Shown here piece after piece: positions 1 through 9,400 of a stretch of 34,624 bases of DNA. The translations under genes were made by a program, and so were the position numbers. The notes beneath the pieces are model-generated. The model was not told where the DNA came from and did no database searches. It saw only the letters and a program-made list of their open reading frames with translations. The DNA is from Eubacteriales bacterium (GTDB lineage Bacteria; Bacillota_A; Clostridia; Lachnospirales; Lachnospiraceae): NCBI GenBank assembly GCA_030533315.1, contig JAUNJL010000024.1:1-34624 (forward strand), written 5' to 3'. Positions within the stretch are counted from its first letter, which is position 1; each line of letters starts with the position of its first letter.

Positions 1-80
1 GCAAACACCGTTGCACTCATGGTAAGTACCATAGCCAGCGCCATGATCAAAGCGCCAATTCTCTTCAAATATTTCTTCAT
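1..80 (-). CDS. Secreted protein, 5' end only (probable pilin subunit)
   Basis: Only about 26 codons are inside the window; the gene runs off the left edge. The translation begins MKKYLKRIGALIMALAMV and continues as a hydrophobic stretch ending near TVFA, a typical Gram-positive signal peptide. The start is set by an AAAGGAG ribosome binding site at 91-97, ten bases upstream of the ATG. It follows the LPxTG adhesin gene by 97 bases with no terminator between them, so the two are probably co-transcribed. In Clostridia a large tip adhesin is usually followed by one or more isopeptide-forming pilin genes and a sortase, which makes a pilin subunit the best guess. Nothing inside the visible fragment proves this. 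Confidence 0.8.
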   Translation of the reverse strand, partial: MKKYLKRIGALIMALAMVLTMSATVF

Positions 81-177
81 AATATTTGATCTCCTTTCAT
101 TTTGAAATGCTTTTCTTGTTTTGATTTTTGTTTTTTTCATAAACCCTTTGTATTTCTTTTTTTACATCATGGATGCG

Positions 178-3100
178 TCACATCCCGTAGCCTTTATCCT
201 CCTTTCGCTTATTTTGTATAAACAACAGGAGTGCAGACATGAGAATCGCCACACCACTGATTGTAAACAGATACGTCCCCATCCCGCCGGTACTTGGCAG
301 GGCATAGAGTTTGGTATTGTACACCTTGACCACATATGTTCCATCGGCTTCAGATATACATTCTGCATTTTCCCCCGAAGTCCCCTCTGTTAAAGTGACT
401 CCGTTCTCTGTCACCTCAAATACAATGTCAGATCCAAGCAGCATATGGCCAACAGGTGCCTTGATTTCCGTCAGGTAATACCATCCTAAGGAAAGACTCC
501 CCTCATAGATAACGCCATCTTCACCTGTCGTCACGGTTTTTATTGGCTCAGAACCCTTTGTATAGCTTCCATCCTCATTCCTGGCAGAACCATACAGTTG
601 AAACTCCGCTCCCTTTAAAAGCGACCTTACGCCATTCTCCTCTGCGCCATACTTTAGGATTTCTACCTCCTGCACCTTAAGACGATTGGTAACGGTAATT
701 TCCGTGTTTTGCCCCAGCACGATCTCTCCGGAAGCCGATCCATTTTCCCCTTCCACCACAGATGCATTCTCAGATTTTCCGCTGGTTATTTCATATGTGG
801 GCCAAAGGTACCGTTCTTTATTCAAGTTGACCTCGGTGACTTTATATGTTGTTTCGGAAAGAATCTGGGTAATGGCAAAGGTAAAATCTGCCGGAACGCC
901 CTCTATTTTTCCATCCTTCGTAGTGCAGGCAATGCTTTCCTCACTGAGTTTCAAATCTCCGTGTTCATCGTAATAGTAATATACTTTTTCGTTGTCAGCA
1001 CCGATTTTATACAGATAATAGTTCCCATTATATTCCGTCAGATTTCCGTCCTGTCCCTCCAGCATTATCTGGAAGTCAAACGTTTCCTTCGGATCAATAC
1101 CCTCCCCGATGCGCTTTGTAACTCGCAGCTCCCGGCTGTTCGCAGCAGAGCAGTTGTTGGTGAACACAACGTTGTATCCGCCTGAAGCAATGGTCTGCAC
1201 CCCAGATGTGGCAGACTGCAGTTGTCCGAGTAGGTGATCATTCTCATCGTAATAAGATACAATAGTAGAGCCAATCTGCACCTCATCGTACTGCTGGGGA
1301 TTTACACCGATCTCCTTTACATAGTATTTTCGGTTCTCCTTGATCCCCTCAAAGATCGCAGTCTGATCCGGCTTTAGGGTAAAGACATTTTTATATTCAG
1401 TGCCACCAATAGTTTCATCTTGAAAGACTACCTTCTCCTGTGGAGAGGTTCCATCTAGTGTTACGGTGATTCCATTTTCAGCGGTTGGAACCAGCAACTC
1501 ATATTCATCGAGCTCAGCCTTATCATCAAACAGGTTGCCATCTCCGCCTTCCACTTCTGGCTGTAAGTAAACCTGGAATTTAAATTCTTCCTGCGTATAC
1601 TTCTCCTTATCTGTATTACTCAGAGTCTTTGTTACCCGGAACTGTCCATCCGGTACAGTCTCCAGATTAAACTTTATGTGCAGGTTGGAAGCACCGGCTC
1701 CACGTTCCATATAGAACATTTTTAAGGTATGGGAGGTATAGTCTTTAAAAGTTTCCCCCTCAAAATACAGATCGGCATTTTTATCATCCCAGGGACTTCC
1801 ATCTGGAAAAATATTGGTGCTTTTATACATCTGACGGATGGTTGTCTTCTCCGGTGTCATAACACCCGTATTTTTGTCTGTCACCACATATACGAGTACC
1901 TCCCCATTCTGAAAGTTTATATAACCAGAATGGGCATCATGCTCTCCTCCAATGTCCAGCACTAATACATCGTCAATGAATACCCACAGATCATCGTCAC
2001 CATTAAACTCAAAGATCATGGGTTCCTTGGTTTTTGTGGCAATTCCATCCTTGGGCTGGATGAATTTAGTCTCCATGTACATACCGAAATGATAATTCAG
2101 ACTGCCTTGTGCAAGATAAAGCTTTTCATTATAACGAGCATCGCTTTTGCTCAATTTTGCACCATCTTCATTGTACAAATTTCGATTCTTGGAAAAAATC
2201 CCTTTCTGGATCGTGTTATAAGGCATGAAGTTGCCTCTCTTATAGAAAATCTGATCCTCATCCTTAGGTGTTCCAATCTGATCGTATACAGTAAAATTCT
2301 CGTTATTCCCCAGATAGGCATAGTTCTCAAAGCTGCTGTATTCAAAATATCCTGTCGCATCATAAGTAGCTTTATCAAACAGATGATTTACCGACTTTCC
2401 TTGGAACAACGATTCCAGATTTGTTCCACCCGTCAAAACAGGATAACCACCACTCAGTTTGTTCTTTACCAGCCCTTGATGTACCTTTCCTGAATTTTCC
2501 CATTTCCCAATGCCATTCATCAATCCATTTGCTGAATTCTGATGATCCTGCAGCCTCATCGTAATGCCAAGTGCAGAATGATCCACGGTTGGCACTTCTG
2601 TAAGATCGGTTACGCTGTCATAATAAAACACAAGGTAATCGTTGTCTTCCATGTTGTACCAAGCATCGGATGTGTCTCCTTTTTTATGATATTTTATTTT
2701 TTTGTCTTTCGACTTAACTTGATCTACCTCGATGGCATCTGCAGTCTTAAACGTCGCCCCACGGTTACTGACGATATCTTCATACACGCCTTTTTCCATG
2801 ATCACGCCTTTTTGGAAGATATAGGAAGTCCCCTCAGTGGAAGAAAGAGCATAATACCTGTCGCCTTTTTTTATCCCGGAGATATTAAAAATATTGCCTT
2901 CAGAAGTAAATTCCTCGTTCAAAGAACCTTCCTGTCTATCCGAAATCACGATTTCCTTATTTTCATCATAGCTGGCAAGACGTACCTTTACTGAAGGAGA
3001 TGTCCCATTGCTTCTCTTCCACGTAATGGTAAATGTTGAAAAACTCTCCGTCACAAATTCTGTCTTCTGCACTTCCTGGTTTTCCGTAAGCTCCAGCGTT

Positions 3101-5703
3101 TCCAGCTGTCTGTTTTCCTCCATATCTACTACCTGGGTGCTGCCCTCCGGGGTTTCCTCCAGGTGCATGACGGATACCTGCAAGGCTTCCTCTGCTTCAG
3201 ATGATGTCAGCTCCAGCTGGCTTTCTCCTGTGGAAGCATCGTCAGAGACACTTTCTGAAAAGGTCAGATCCTGTGGCTCCACAGTCTCCAGGGCTTCCTC
3301 AGCGATCTCCTCCTGTAAGGCCTTTGCCTCCTGAGGGATGGCAGCCTGCTTATACTGAATGGACACCCTTACCTTGTCATTTGGTTCCATCTCTACGCCA
3401 TTTTCATCCACAAAGGTAATGTCATATGCCAAAAAGCCTGCAATCTCATACTCTTCATTTTCCGCTTTTTCTAAAAGCTTCTGCTGAGTGATTTCATACT
3501 GCTCTGCAGTTTCTGAATCGTCTTTTTTGATGGGGACCACCTGTAGGTAGGCGTTCGAGGGGATAGCACCCTCTGCCGCCTCGCTGACGGTGATAACTAC
3601 CTCATCATCCTCATATGTCATGGTATCCAGAGCTTCTTCCGCCGCCGTTTTTACATCAGCCAGGTCGCTCCTTACGTAACCTTCTGTCATCTGAGCCCCT
3701 TCGCCGGATGGTGCAGTCTCCTCCCATGCAGCCTCTTCCCCTGACACAGGCACGGCTTCCTCCGGCACAGGAGTCCCTTCAGTTTCCCTGTCCACAGGGA
3801 CCAAGCTCACCAATTCTTCTGCCGCTTCTGGCTCCTTTGAAACATCCAGAACCTGTTCTGCCGGATATTCCACCTGATACCATAAATATCCTTCGCTTTC
3901 CACCTCTCCTAAAAGCGAGAGCTCTGTACCTTCATTTACCACTCCCAGCGCCTCCGCCTCCACGGTAGGAGCGTTTCTCACAATGACCTCATCGGCTGTG
4001 ATAAGCAGTGTTCGCCTCTCCTCTGTCCCAGGTGCAGGCAGATCCTCCGGGCTTACTCCCGACTCCGGCCCAGCTTCTGGCGTGGATTCCGGGATTATTT
4101 CCACCTCCGGTTCTTCTCCCTCTGCCGGCGTAGACTCCGGAGCCGCTTCGATTCCCGATTCGCCCTCTGTCTGATCCTCGGTTTCTGCACCTGCCAGCTT
4201 TTCGATTTCTTCCATGCTCACATATCCTGCGATCCGATTTTCATCCAGATTGTATTCCCGTCTCGCTACAACACCGCCGCTGTTTCCCTCGATGGTGTAA
4301 AGCTTCGTATCATCTTTTCCTACCACGATCCCCGCATGGGAGGGAGACCCCTCCTGAATCTGAGAATTTCCCTCTCCATTCAGGTTTTCAGTAAAGAATA
4401 CCAGGTCACCAGTCTGGGGATCATACCCCGCCGGGCTTATGTACCGTGTCCCCAATGCCTGGAGCCATTTATCGTATTCCCATTCTCTCGGCAGGTATTC
4501 CTTTGCAATCCCCGTATATTCTGCACAGTAGGCTATGAACATGGCTGACCATTCTTCGTAGGTCTGCCCAAACCACTGCCCATACCGGCTGTAATATTTT
4601 GTGATGCCATCCTCTGTGATGATGAAGTTTTCTTTATTTTCAGCGATGCCAAGCTGCGTCTCTGCTATTTTTACCAGATCTTCTCCAAAGCTTCCGGTAA
4701 GAGTGACGTCTGCCACGCTTGCCTGCCAGATGTCTGCGGTTTCCTCTGCTCCCGAGGAGACTGGCGTGGTGCAGGCTGCCTGTACTGCCTGTCCGTCTGC
4801 GTCCGTTACCGTCATGGTCAGCGTGTAGGTGCCAGGCTCTGTGGGCATGTAGGTGATCGTCTCTGAAAAGCCTTCCTGGGCGAATACCTCTGTACCATCT
4901 TCCTTGGTGAGTCTGTAGGCTGCGGCAGCTTCCTGAGATCCGCCTGTGTATGCGGTGGTGAAAACCAGGGCTTCCTTATTTGCCGTCCCGTATTTCTGGG
5001 AAGTCGTCACACTTGCGGTGACAGGCTCTGTCCTGTCCTCGGATTCCTGCCCGTCTCCCAGCGTACCGGTGGGCTCCGGCGTACAGATGAACTCTGCTTC
5101 CTGTCCCGCCGTTTCCGTGTTCTGCCCTTCCTGAGGGGCTGCACCCTGTGTCGGCACTGCGGTAGGGGAAACCTCCGTCACCTCCGTGGTCTGAGCGGCC
5201 TGCCCCTCCGGGTCGTCCGCAGGCTCGGGGGACACCGCCGTCGCCAGGGGCTCTGCAGGTACCGGGGCTGCGGTGGATGGCGGCGCCTCCTGGATGGCCG
5301 GTGTTTCCGCAGGGGCCGGTGTTTCCTGCACCGCCGGTTCCTGAGCCGGGGCTATGGTTGTATAGCACGCCTCCCCGTGGGTATGCTCCGGCGCCTGGCA
5401 GCTCAGCTGCTGTATATAGCAGCCACCTCCGTGGGTGTGCTCCTCTGATCCGCAGGCCTGGTTCCCATCTCCGTCAAAGCATTCCTGTGCGTGTACATGC
5501 TCGGCAGAGGCACAGGCAAGCTGATCCGTATAGCAAGCTTCGGTATGTGTGTGCTCTCCCTGTGTGCAGGTCAGCACCCTTTGATCGGATGCAAAGACGC
5601 CTCCGTCCGCCTGGAGCAAGGTGGTGCACACCAATGCGACCGCACACATCAAGCTGAGAGCACGCTGTGGTTTCCTTCGTCTTGATCTGTTTTTTTTCTT
5701 CAT
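178..5703 (-). CDS. Large LPxTG-anchored pilus-tip/adhesin protein with CHAP-like, fibro-slime and pilin B-type domains
   Basis: This is a protein of about 1841 residues. After a signal peptide (MKKKNRSRRRKPQRALSL then a hydrophobic core) come four Cys/His repeats, C-x3/4-EHxH-x3-C (about 46-113), a P/E/T-rich linker to about 330, a CHAP/NlpC-like segment (343-500), an SH3b-like segment (562-625) and a long acidic region. A fibro-slime/PA14-like domain (about 1050-1350) carries FNGDDDLWVFIDD. Three pilin B-type (SpaA/Cna-B) domains follow (about 1350-1800), with the usual K near the start and a Y-x-x-T/K-E motif (YYVKEI, YKVTEV, YYLTEIKAP). It ends LPSTGG (1802-1807), a hydrophobic span and a basic tail: a sortase signal. 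I chose the ATG at 5703 because GAGGA lies eight or nine bases upstream. In-frame ATGs at 5718 and 5748 are possible; the latter lacks a clear ribosome site. The CHAP catalytic Cys position is Ser386. The likely role is a wall-anchored tip adhesin. Confidence 0.92.
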   Translation of the reverse strand: MKKKNRSRRRKPQRALSLMCAVALVCTTLLQADGGVFASDQRVLTCTQGEHTHTEACYTDQLACASAEHVHAQECFDGDGNQACGSEEHTHGGGCYIQQLSCQAPEHTHGEACYTTIAPAQEPAVQETPAPAETPAIQEAPPSTAAPVPAEPLATAVSPEPADDPEGQAAQTTEVTEVSPTAVPTQGAAPQEGQNTETAGQEAEFICTPEPTGTLGDGQESEDRTEPVTASVTTSQKYGTANKEALVFTTAYTGGSQEAAAAYRLTKEDGTEVFAQEGFSETITYMPTEPGTYTLTMTVTDADGQAVQAACTTPVSSGAEETADIWQASVADVTLTGSFGEDLVKIAETQLGIAENKENFIITEDGITKYYSRYGQWFGQTYEEWSAMFIAYCAEYTGIAKEYLPREWEYDKWLQALGTRYISPAGYDPQTGDLVFFTENLNGEGNSQIQEGSPSHAGIVVGKDDTKLYTIEGNSGGVVARREYNLDENRIAGYVSMEEIEKLAGAETEDQTEGESGIEAAPESTPAEGEEPEVEIIPESTPEAGPESGVSPEDLPAPGTEERRTLLITADEVIVRNAPTVEAEALGVVNEGTELSLLGEVESEGYLWYQVEYPAEQVLDVSKEPEAAEELVSLVPVDRETEGTPVPEEAVPVSGEEAAWEETAPSGEGAQMTEGYVRSDLADVKTAAEEALDTMTYEDDEVVITVSEAAEGAIPSNAYLQVVPIKKDDSETAEQYEITQQKLLEKAENEEYEIAGFLAYDITFVDENGVEMEPNDKVRVSIQYKQAAIPQEAKALQEEIAEEALETVEPQDLTFSESVSDDASTGESQLELTSSEAEEALQVSVMHLEETPEGSTQVVDMEENRQLETLELTENQEVQKTEFVTESFSTFTITWKRSNGTSPSVKVRLASYDENKEIVISDRQEGSLNEEFTSEGNIFNISGIKKGDRYYALSSTEGTSYIFQKGVIMEKGVYEDIVSNRGATFKTADAIEVDQVKSKDKKIKYHKKGDTSDAWYNMEDNDYLVFYYDSVTDLTEVPTVDHSALGITMRLQDHQNSANGLMNGIGKWENSGKVHQGLVKNKLSGGYPVLTGGTNLESLFQGKSVNHLFDKATYDATGYFEYSSFENYAYLGNNENFTVYDQIGTPKDEDQIFYKRGNFMPYNTIQKGIFSKNRNLYNEDGAKLSKSDARYNEKLYLAQGSLNYHFGMYMETKFIQPKDGIATKTKEPMIFEFNGDDDLWVFIDDVLVLDIGGEHDAHSGYINFQNGEVLVYVVTDKNTGVMTPEKTTIRQMYKSTNIFPDGSPWDDKNADLYFEGETFKDYTSHTLKMFYMERGAGASNLHIKFNLETVPDGQFRVTKTLSNTDKEKYTQEEFKFQVYLQPEVEGGDGNLFDDKAELDEYELLVPTAENGITVTLDGTSPQEKVVFQDETIGGTEYKNVFTLKPDQTAIFEGIKENRKYYVKEIGVNPQQYDEVQIGSTIVSYYDENDHLLGQLQSATSGVQTIASGGYNVVFTNNCSAANSRELRVTKRIGEGIDPKETFDFQIMLEGQDGNLTEYNGNYYLYKIGADNEKVYYYYDEHGDLKLSEESIACTTKDGKIEGVPADFTFAITQILSETTYKVTEVNLNKERYLWPTYEITSGKSENASVVEGENGSASGEIVLGQNTEITVTNRLKVQEVEILKYGAEENGVRSLLKGAEFQLYGSARNEDGSYTKGSEPIKTVTTGEDGVIYEGSLSLGWYYLTEIKAPVGHMLLGSDIVFEVTENGVTLTEGTSGENAECISEADGTYVVKVYNTKLYALPSTGGMGTYLFTISGVAILMSALLLFIQNKRKEDKGYGM

Positions 5704-5757
5704 AGTCCCATTCCTCATTTTTACCACAACCCTCTTTCCTGTGATCATTTTCTATTC

Positions 5758-5814
5758 TTTTCGGTGATGAGATTTTTTGGCTTTCTCATCCGAAAAATCA
5801 TCTCCCGAAGGAGA
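5758..5814 (-). promoter_or_regulatory. Two hairpins in the leader of the adhesin mRNA
   Basis: In transcript order, the first hairpin is TCTCC-TTCG-GGAGA (5801-5814), a five-pair stem with a UUCG tetraloop. The second (5758-5796) pairs seven bases (5758-5764 with 5790-5796) and six more (5767-5772 with 5784-5789) around a two-base bulge and an 11-base loop. Neither is followed by a T-run in the coding direction, so they are not ordinary terminators. They lie between the predicted transcription start and the ribosome binding site, where they could affect mRNA stability or translation. The function is inferred. Confidence 0.5.
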
Positions 5815-5848
5815 CCAATTTCTTTTGTTCCCCTCATGTGATACGCAC

Positions 5849-5885
5849 ATTATACCCTATAGATATCTCATAAATATCTTATAGG
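5849..5885 (-). promoter_or_regulatory. Promoter -10 box and overlapping dyad for the adhesin/pilus operon
   Basis: A perfect minus-strand TATAAT lies at 5849-5854. No good -35 box stands 17 bases upstream. Instead an inverted repeat covers 5856-5885: CCTATAGATAT, a seven-base spacer, then ATATCTTATAGG, which is complementary apart from one extra base. It spans the spacer and -35 region. A weak -35 together with a dyad centred near -29 suggests regulation by a bound protein, either a repressor or a MerR-like activator. The predicted leader is about 140 nt. Confidence 0.55.
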
Positions 5886-6420
5886 AATAATTTATGACTG
5901 TTTTTCCAAAAAATATTGTGACCGACATGTGCCTTTTGCACTTATATTTTTCTGTTTGCGTATTTTACATGCTTATAAGCTCTTTTTTCGCATCACAAGC
6001 CGTTTTTTACGTGATTTTTCACGGTTGGCCCCGTGATTTTTATACTTTTTTACGATTATTTCTGCAAAATCGCAGACTTTTTAGGTTGATTTTTGCATGT
6101 ACCATATGAATATGCCCCATTTTCCCATCCAGAACATACATATTTTCCCATTAATCAGATATACGGGGTCAGTTTTTTCGATATGTCATCCACCCATCCT
6201 TCTATATTTATGTGAGGAACTCATAAGATATACCGCCTCTTTTGGAAAATACATTTCCCTTTGCAGCAGGAACCATACGTGCCAAGAAGTGATTCAGATT
6301 TTATTGGAGTATATGATTGGAAGAGATGGGCTCTTGATGGGGGCCCAGGGAGATTGGGATTGTCTGATGGGGAGGCAGCGGATAAATGGCCCCATAGATG
6401 GCAGAAAAAAAAGATCGGGT
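5886..6420. other. AT-rich intergenic region without a recognisable gene
   Basis: About 535 bases lie between the adhesin promoter and the terminator of the fibronectin-III gene. Short open frames exist on the plus strand, but they have no ribosome binding site and their translations look like random AT-rich sequence. I can see a small palindromic hairpin (TCACGG-TTGGCC-CCGTGA, around 6018-6036) and a repeated CGTGATTTTT. There is no clear promoter pointing to the plus strand. Confidence 0.5.
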
Positions 6421-6477
6421 AAAGAAAAAAAAGGAGCCTCAGCTCCCGGGCGATTAACGCCCTTGAGCTGAGGCTCC
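6421..6477 (-). terminator. Rho-independent terminator of the fibronectin-III protein gene
   Basis: A 13-pair stem (6433-6445 with 6465-6477) is extended by a five-pair inner stem (6448-6452 with 6458-6462) and an ATTAA loop. In the minus direction it is followed by eight T residues. It begins 17 bases after the stop codon. The strength and position make this a confident call. Confidence 0.93.
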
Positions 6478-6493
6478 GATCGGCCTTAAAACC

Positions 6494-9400
6494 TTATTTT
6501 GCTTTTACGCTCTTTACTCCTGAGAAGCCGGAAAGAACTTTCACACCAGCCTCATTCAGTCTGTAAGCTTTCACCTTGTAGTAGTAGGTCTTACGGGAAG
6601 TAAGCTTCTTGTTGGTGTACTTCACGGTAGAACCCTTGCTTACGGTACCAACCTGTACAAAGCCTTTCTTCTTGTTGGTGGAACGATAGATCACATATCC
6701 ATCGGCCTTGGAAACCTTCTTCCACTGAATAGTAGCAGACTTCTTACCAGCAGTAACCTTCTTGATGGCAGGCTTGGAAACCTTGGTGATGGAGGTCACG
6801 GTTGCAGATGCAGCCTTGCCCTTCGCACCTTCATAGCCGCCAGCATATTCGTAATTATCCTCTGACTTATAGCCATACTCCTGTGCATATTTGCATGCCA
6901 CCACGTAGTAGTAATACTTCACGCCCGGGGTAGGTCCTGCATAGAGGGTGCTCTTCACTCCCTCCACCGTGTAGGTGAGAGGCTTATCAACGATGGATGT
7001 CACGTTTCTCTCAGAAGCCTTTGCCAGTCTGTAGCCGGTTACCTTGGAGGCATCCTCCACATATTTTCCAACTAAGACACTGTTATCATAGTTGTACATG
7101 TAAGCCTTTGCCGACTTATCATACAATACATCGGAGGAGGTGGTACGATATACCTTATAATAATCCGCACCTGCAACCGGCTTCCAGGAAACGGTGATGC
7201 TTCCATTGGCAGCTGATGCCTTTGCCTTCACTCCCGAAACCGGAGCCAGGTATGGAGCAACCCAAACCTCATAAGCGTTCGTATACTCCGTACCCTTGTA
7301 CGCTCTCACGCGATAGGAAACCGCCTTCTTCTCGCTGTTCTTGGGAAGGGTAATGGAGGTTGCTTTTGCTTTCAGCTTCTTATAGGTCGTCCATTTGTCA
7401 GTTACTTTATCCTGAACCTCTACCAGATAGCCTGATGCAGCGTATACAGGGTTCCATGTAAGCTTCACCTTTCCGTTTGCCAGATCGATCCGCTTAGCGG
7501 TAAAGGCAGAGCTGAATGCAAGGTTCACTCTATCGGTATAACCGGCAATGGTGTACTTCTTGCCCTTCACCGTCTTGTACGCCACGACCTTATACCTGTA
7601 TGCAAGGTTCTTATCCAGCTTCTTATCGGTGTACTTCACCGTGGAAGCCTTCTTGATCGTCTTGATCAACTCATATTTACTGAAGCCATTGTACAGTCCA
7701 TCTGCTTTTTCCGTGGCAGCGGAATCGGCAGCCATGCGGTATACCTCATATCCCTGTGCTCCGGAAATCTTCTTCCAGGAAAGCTTGATGGAGTTCTTAC
7801 TTGCAGCCCGAGCCGTCGCCTTCAGGCTTCCGCCCCAGGTCATGGTCTGATAGTACACCCAGGTACCATTCTTGGTCTTCTTCGTCTCGCTGTTGTAATA
7901 ATAAGGTCTTACGCGATACTGATAGGTGGTGTCCTTCTGAAGCTTCGTATCCTTGAAGGTGTTATCCGTGGTCTTCTCAAGAGCCACAAAGGACTTTCCA
8001 TCCTTCTTCTGGATCTCAAATCCTGTCAGATAATAATCCGTGCTTGCCGCACCCATGGTAAGGGTAACGGTGGTATCGGTGGTGGAACCACTTACGGAAA
8101 TTCTGGGAATCTCAGCCGTCACCTTCGCAGTGTTGGTAAAGGCACTGTACTTCTCCGCCTCGGTCTTTGAATACGGATTGTAAACTCTAGCCCTTACGTA
8201 ATAGGTCTTCCCTGGTTCAAGATCCGTATAAGAAACAGGGCTAAGCTGAGTCTCGCGACCCTCTGCATCAGACACAACCGTTGTCAATTTCTTGTTGTTC
8301 ACAAACGCAGGATCCGTAGAATACCACAGCTCCACAGACTCGCTGTTTCTCGGTGCGCCTGTGAAAGTGAACACATATCCCTCAGGCGTCTTCTCAGCCA
8401 GCTTCAATCCATCGATGGCAGTGGTGGCCTTTGTCACTGCTACGGAAACAGGATTAGATTCCTTTCCATAAATCTTATCCTCCTTACCCGTAGCCTCATT
8501 GTACTGGTACACATAAGCCGCCGCACGAACCTGCAAGGTTCCTTCACTGAAGTTTTTCAGATTCACGGAGAATCTATCACCGCTTTCTCTTACACTGACC
8601 ACATTCCAGTTCACTCCATCCGTGCTGCACTGAACCTCGTAATAATCAACACCGCTCTCCAATACAGCGTCGAACTGGAACCAAGCGTACTCATCGGAAT
8701 CCGTCTCATAGTACTCCAGGCCGGTGATATCCTTCGGTGCCTTCGCAGCCGCCGTGAAGGAGGCCACCGGAATCACCATGGCAGCTACTTCCTCCTTCGT
8801 GGGTTTGCCGTCCGCAGAGTACACCGCACGGACATAATAGGTCTTTCCTGGCATGAGCCCATCGGAATATACAACCAGCTTGTCTTCGGAACTATAGTCT
8901 CTTCTCCAGTCCCTGATCAAAGAAGAGGTGGCAAAGGTGGCATCCTCTGCGACCTGATAATAAACCTCCGCACCGGAAACCTTCGCACTATATGTAAAGT
9001 AATACGATCCCTTTTCTTCCTTGACAAAGCTCAGATCCGTGATGGCTTCCTTTGCAGGTACCGTATAAGATACGGGATCGGACCATTCGCCGTAAAGCTT
9101 CTGCTCCTCTCCATACTGCTTCTTCTCCCCATCATACTCCTGGTAGGTATTCACGCCTCGAACCTGGATGGTGTAGGTCTGTCCGGCGGCAAAGGCCGTC
9201 AAATCCTTTCCGTCAGCGCCCTTAACCGCAACAATGGGAGCACCCGTATTCAAAACATAGGCTTTCAGATGAGCCATATCATTCAACGGAACAGATGGGG
9301 CAAGCCCTGCACCCACAGAATAATACAGTCTCTCCAGCTCTCCCTTTCCAGCCTTCTCTGCATCATACCTGGAATACTCGTTCCCGGCGGCATCCTTCAC

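Noticed and set aside
6097..6471. A 124-codon plus-strand open frame in the intergenic region
   Set aside because: It has no ribosome binding site, random-looking composition, and runs into the terminator of the opposing gene.
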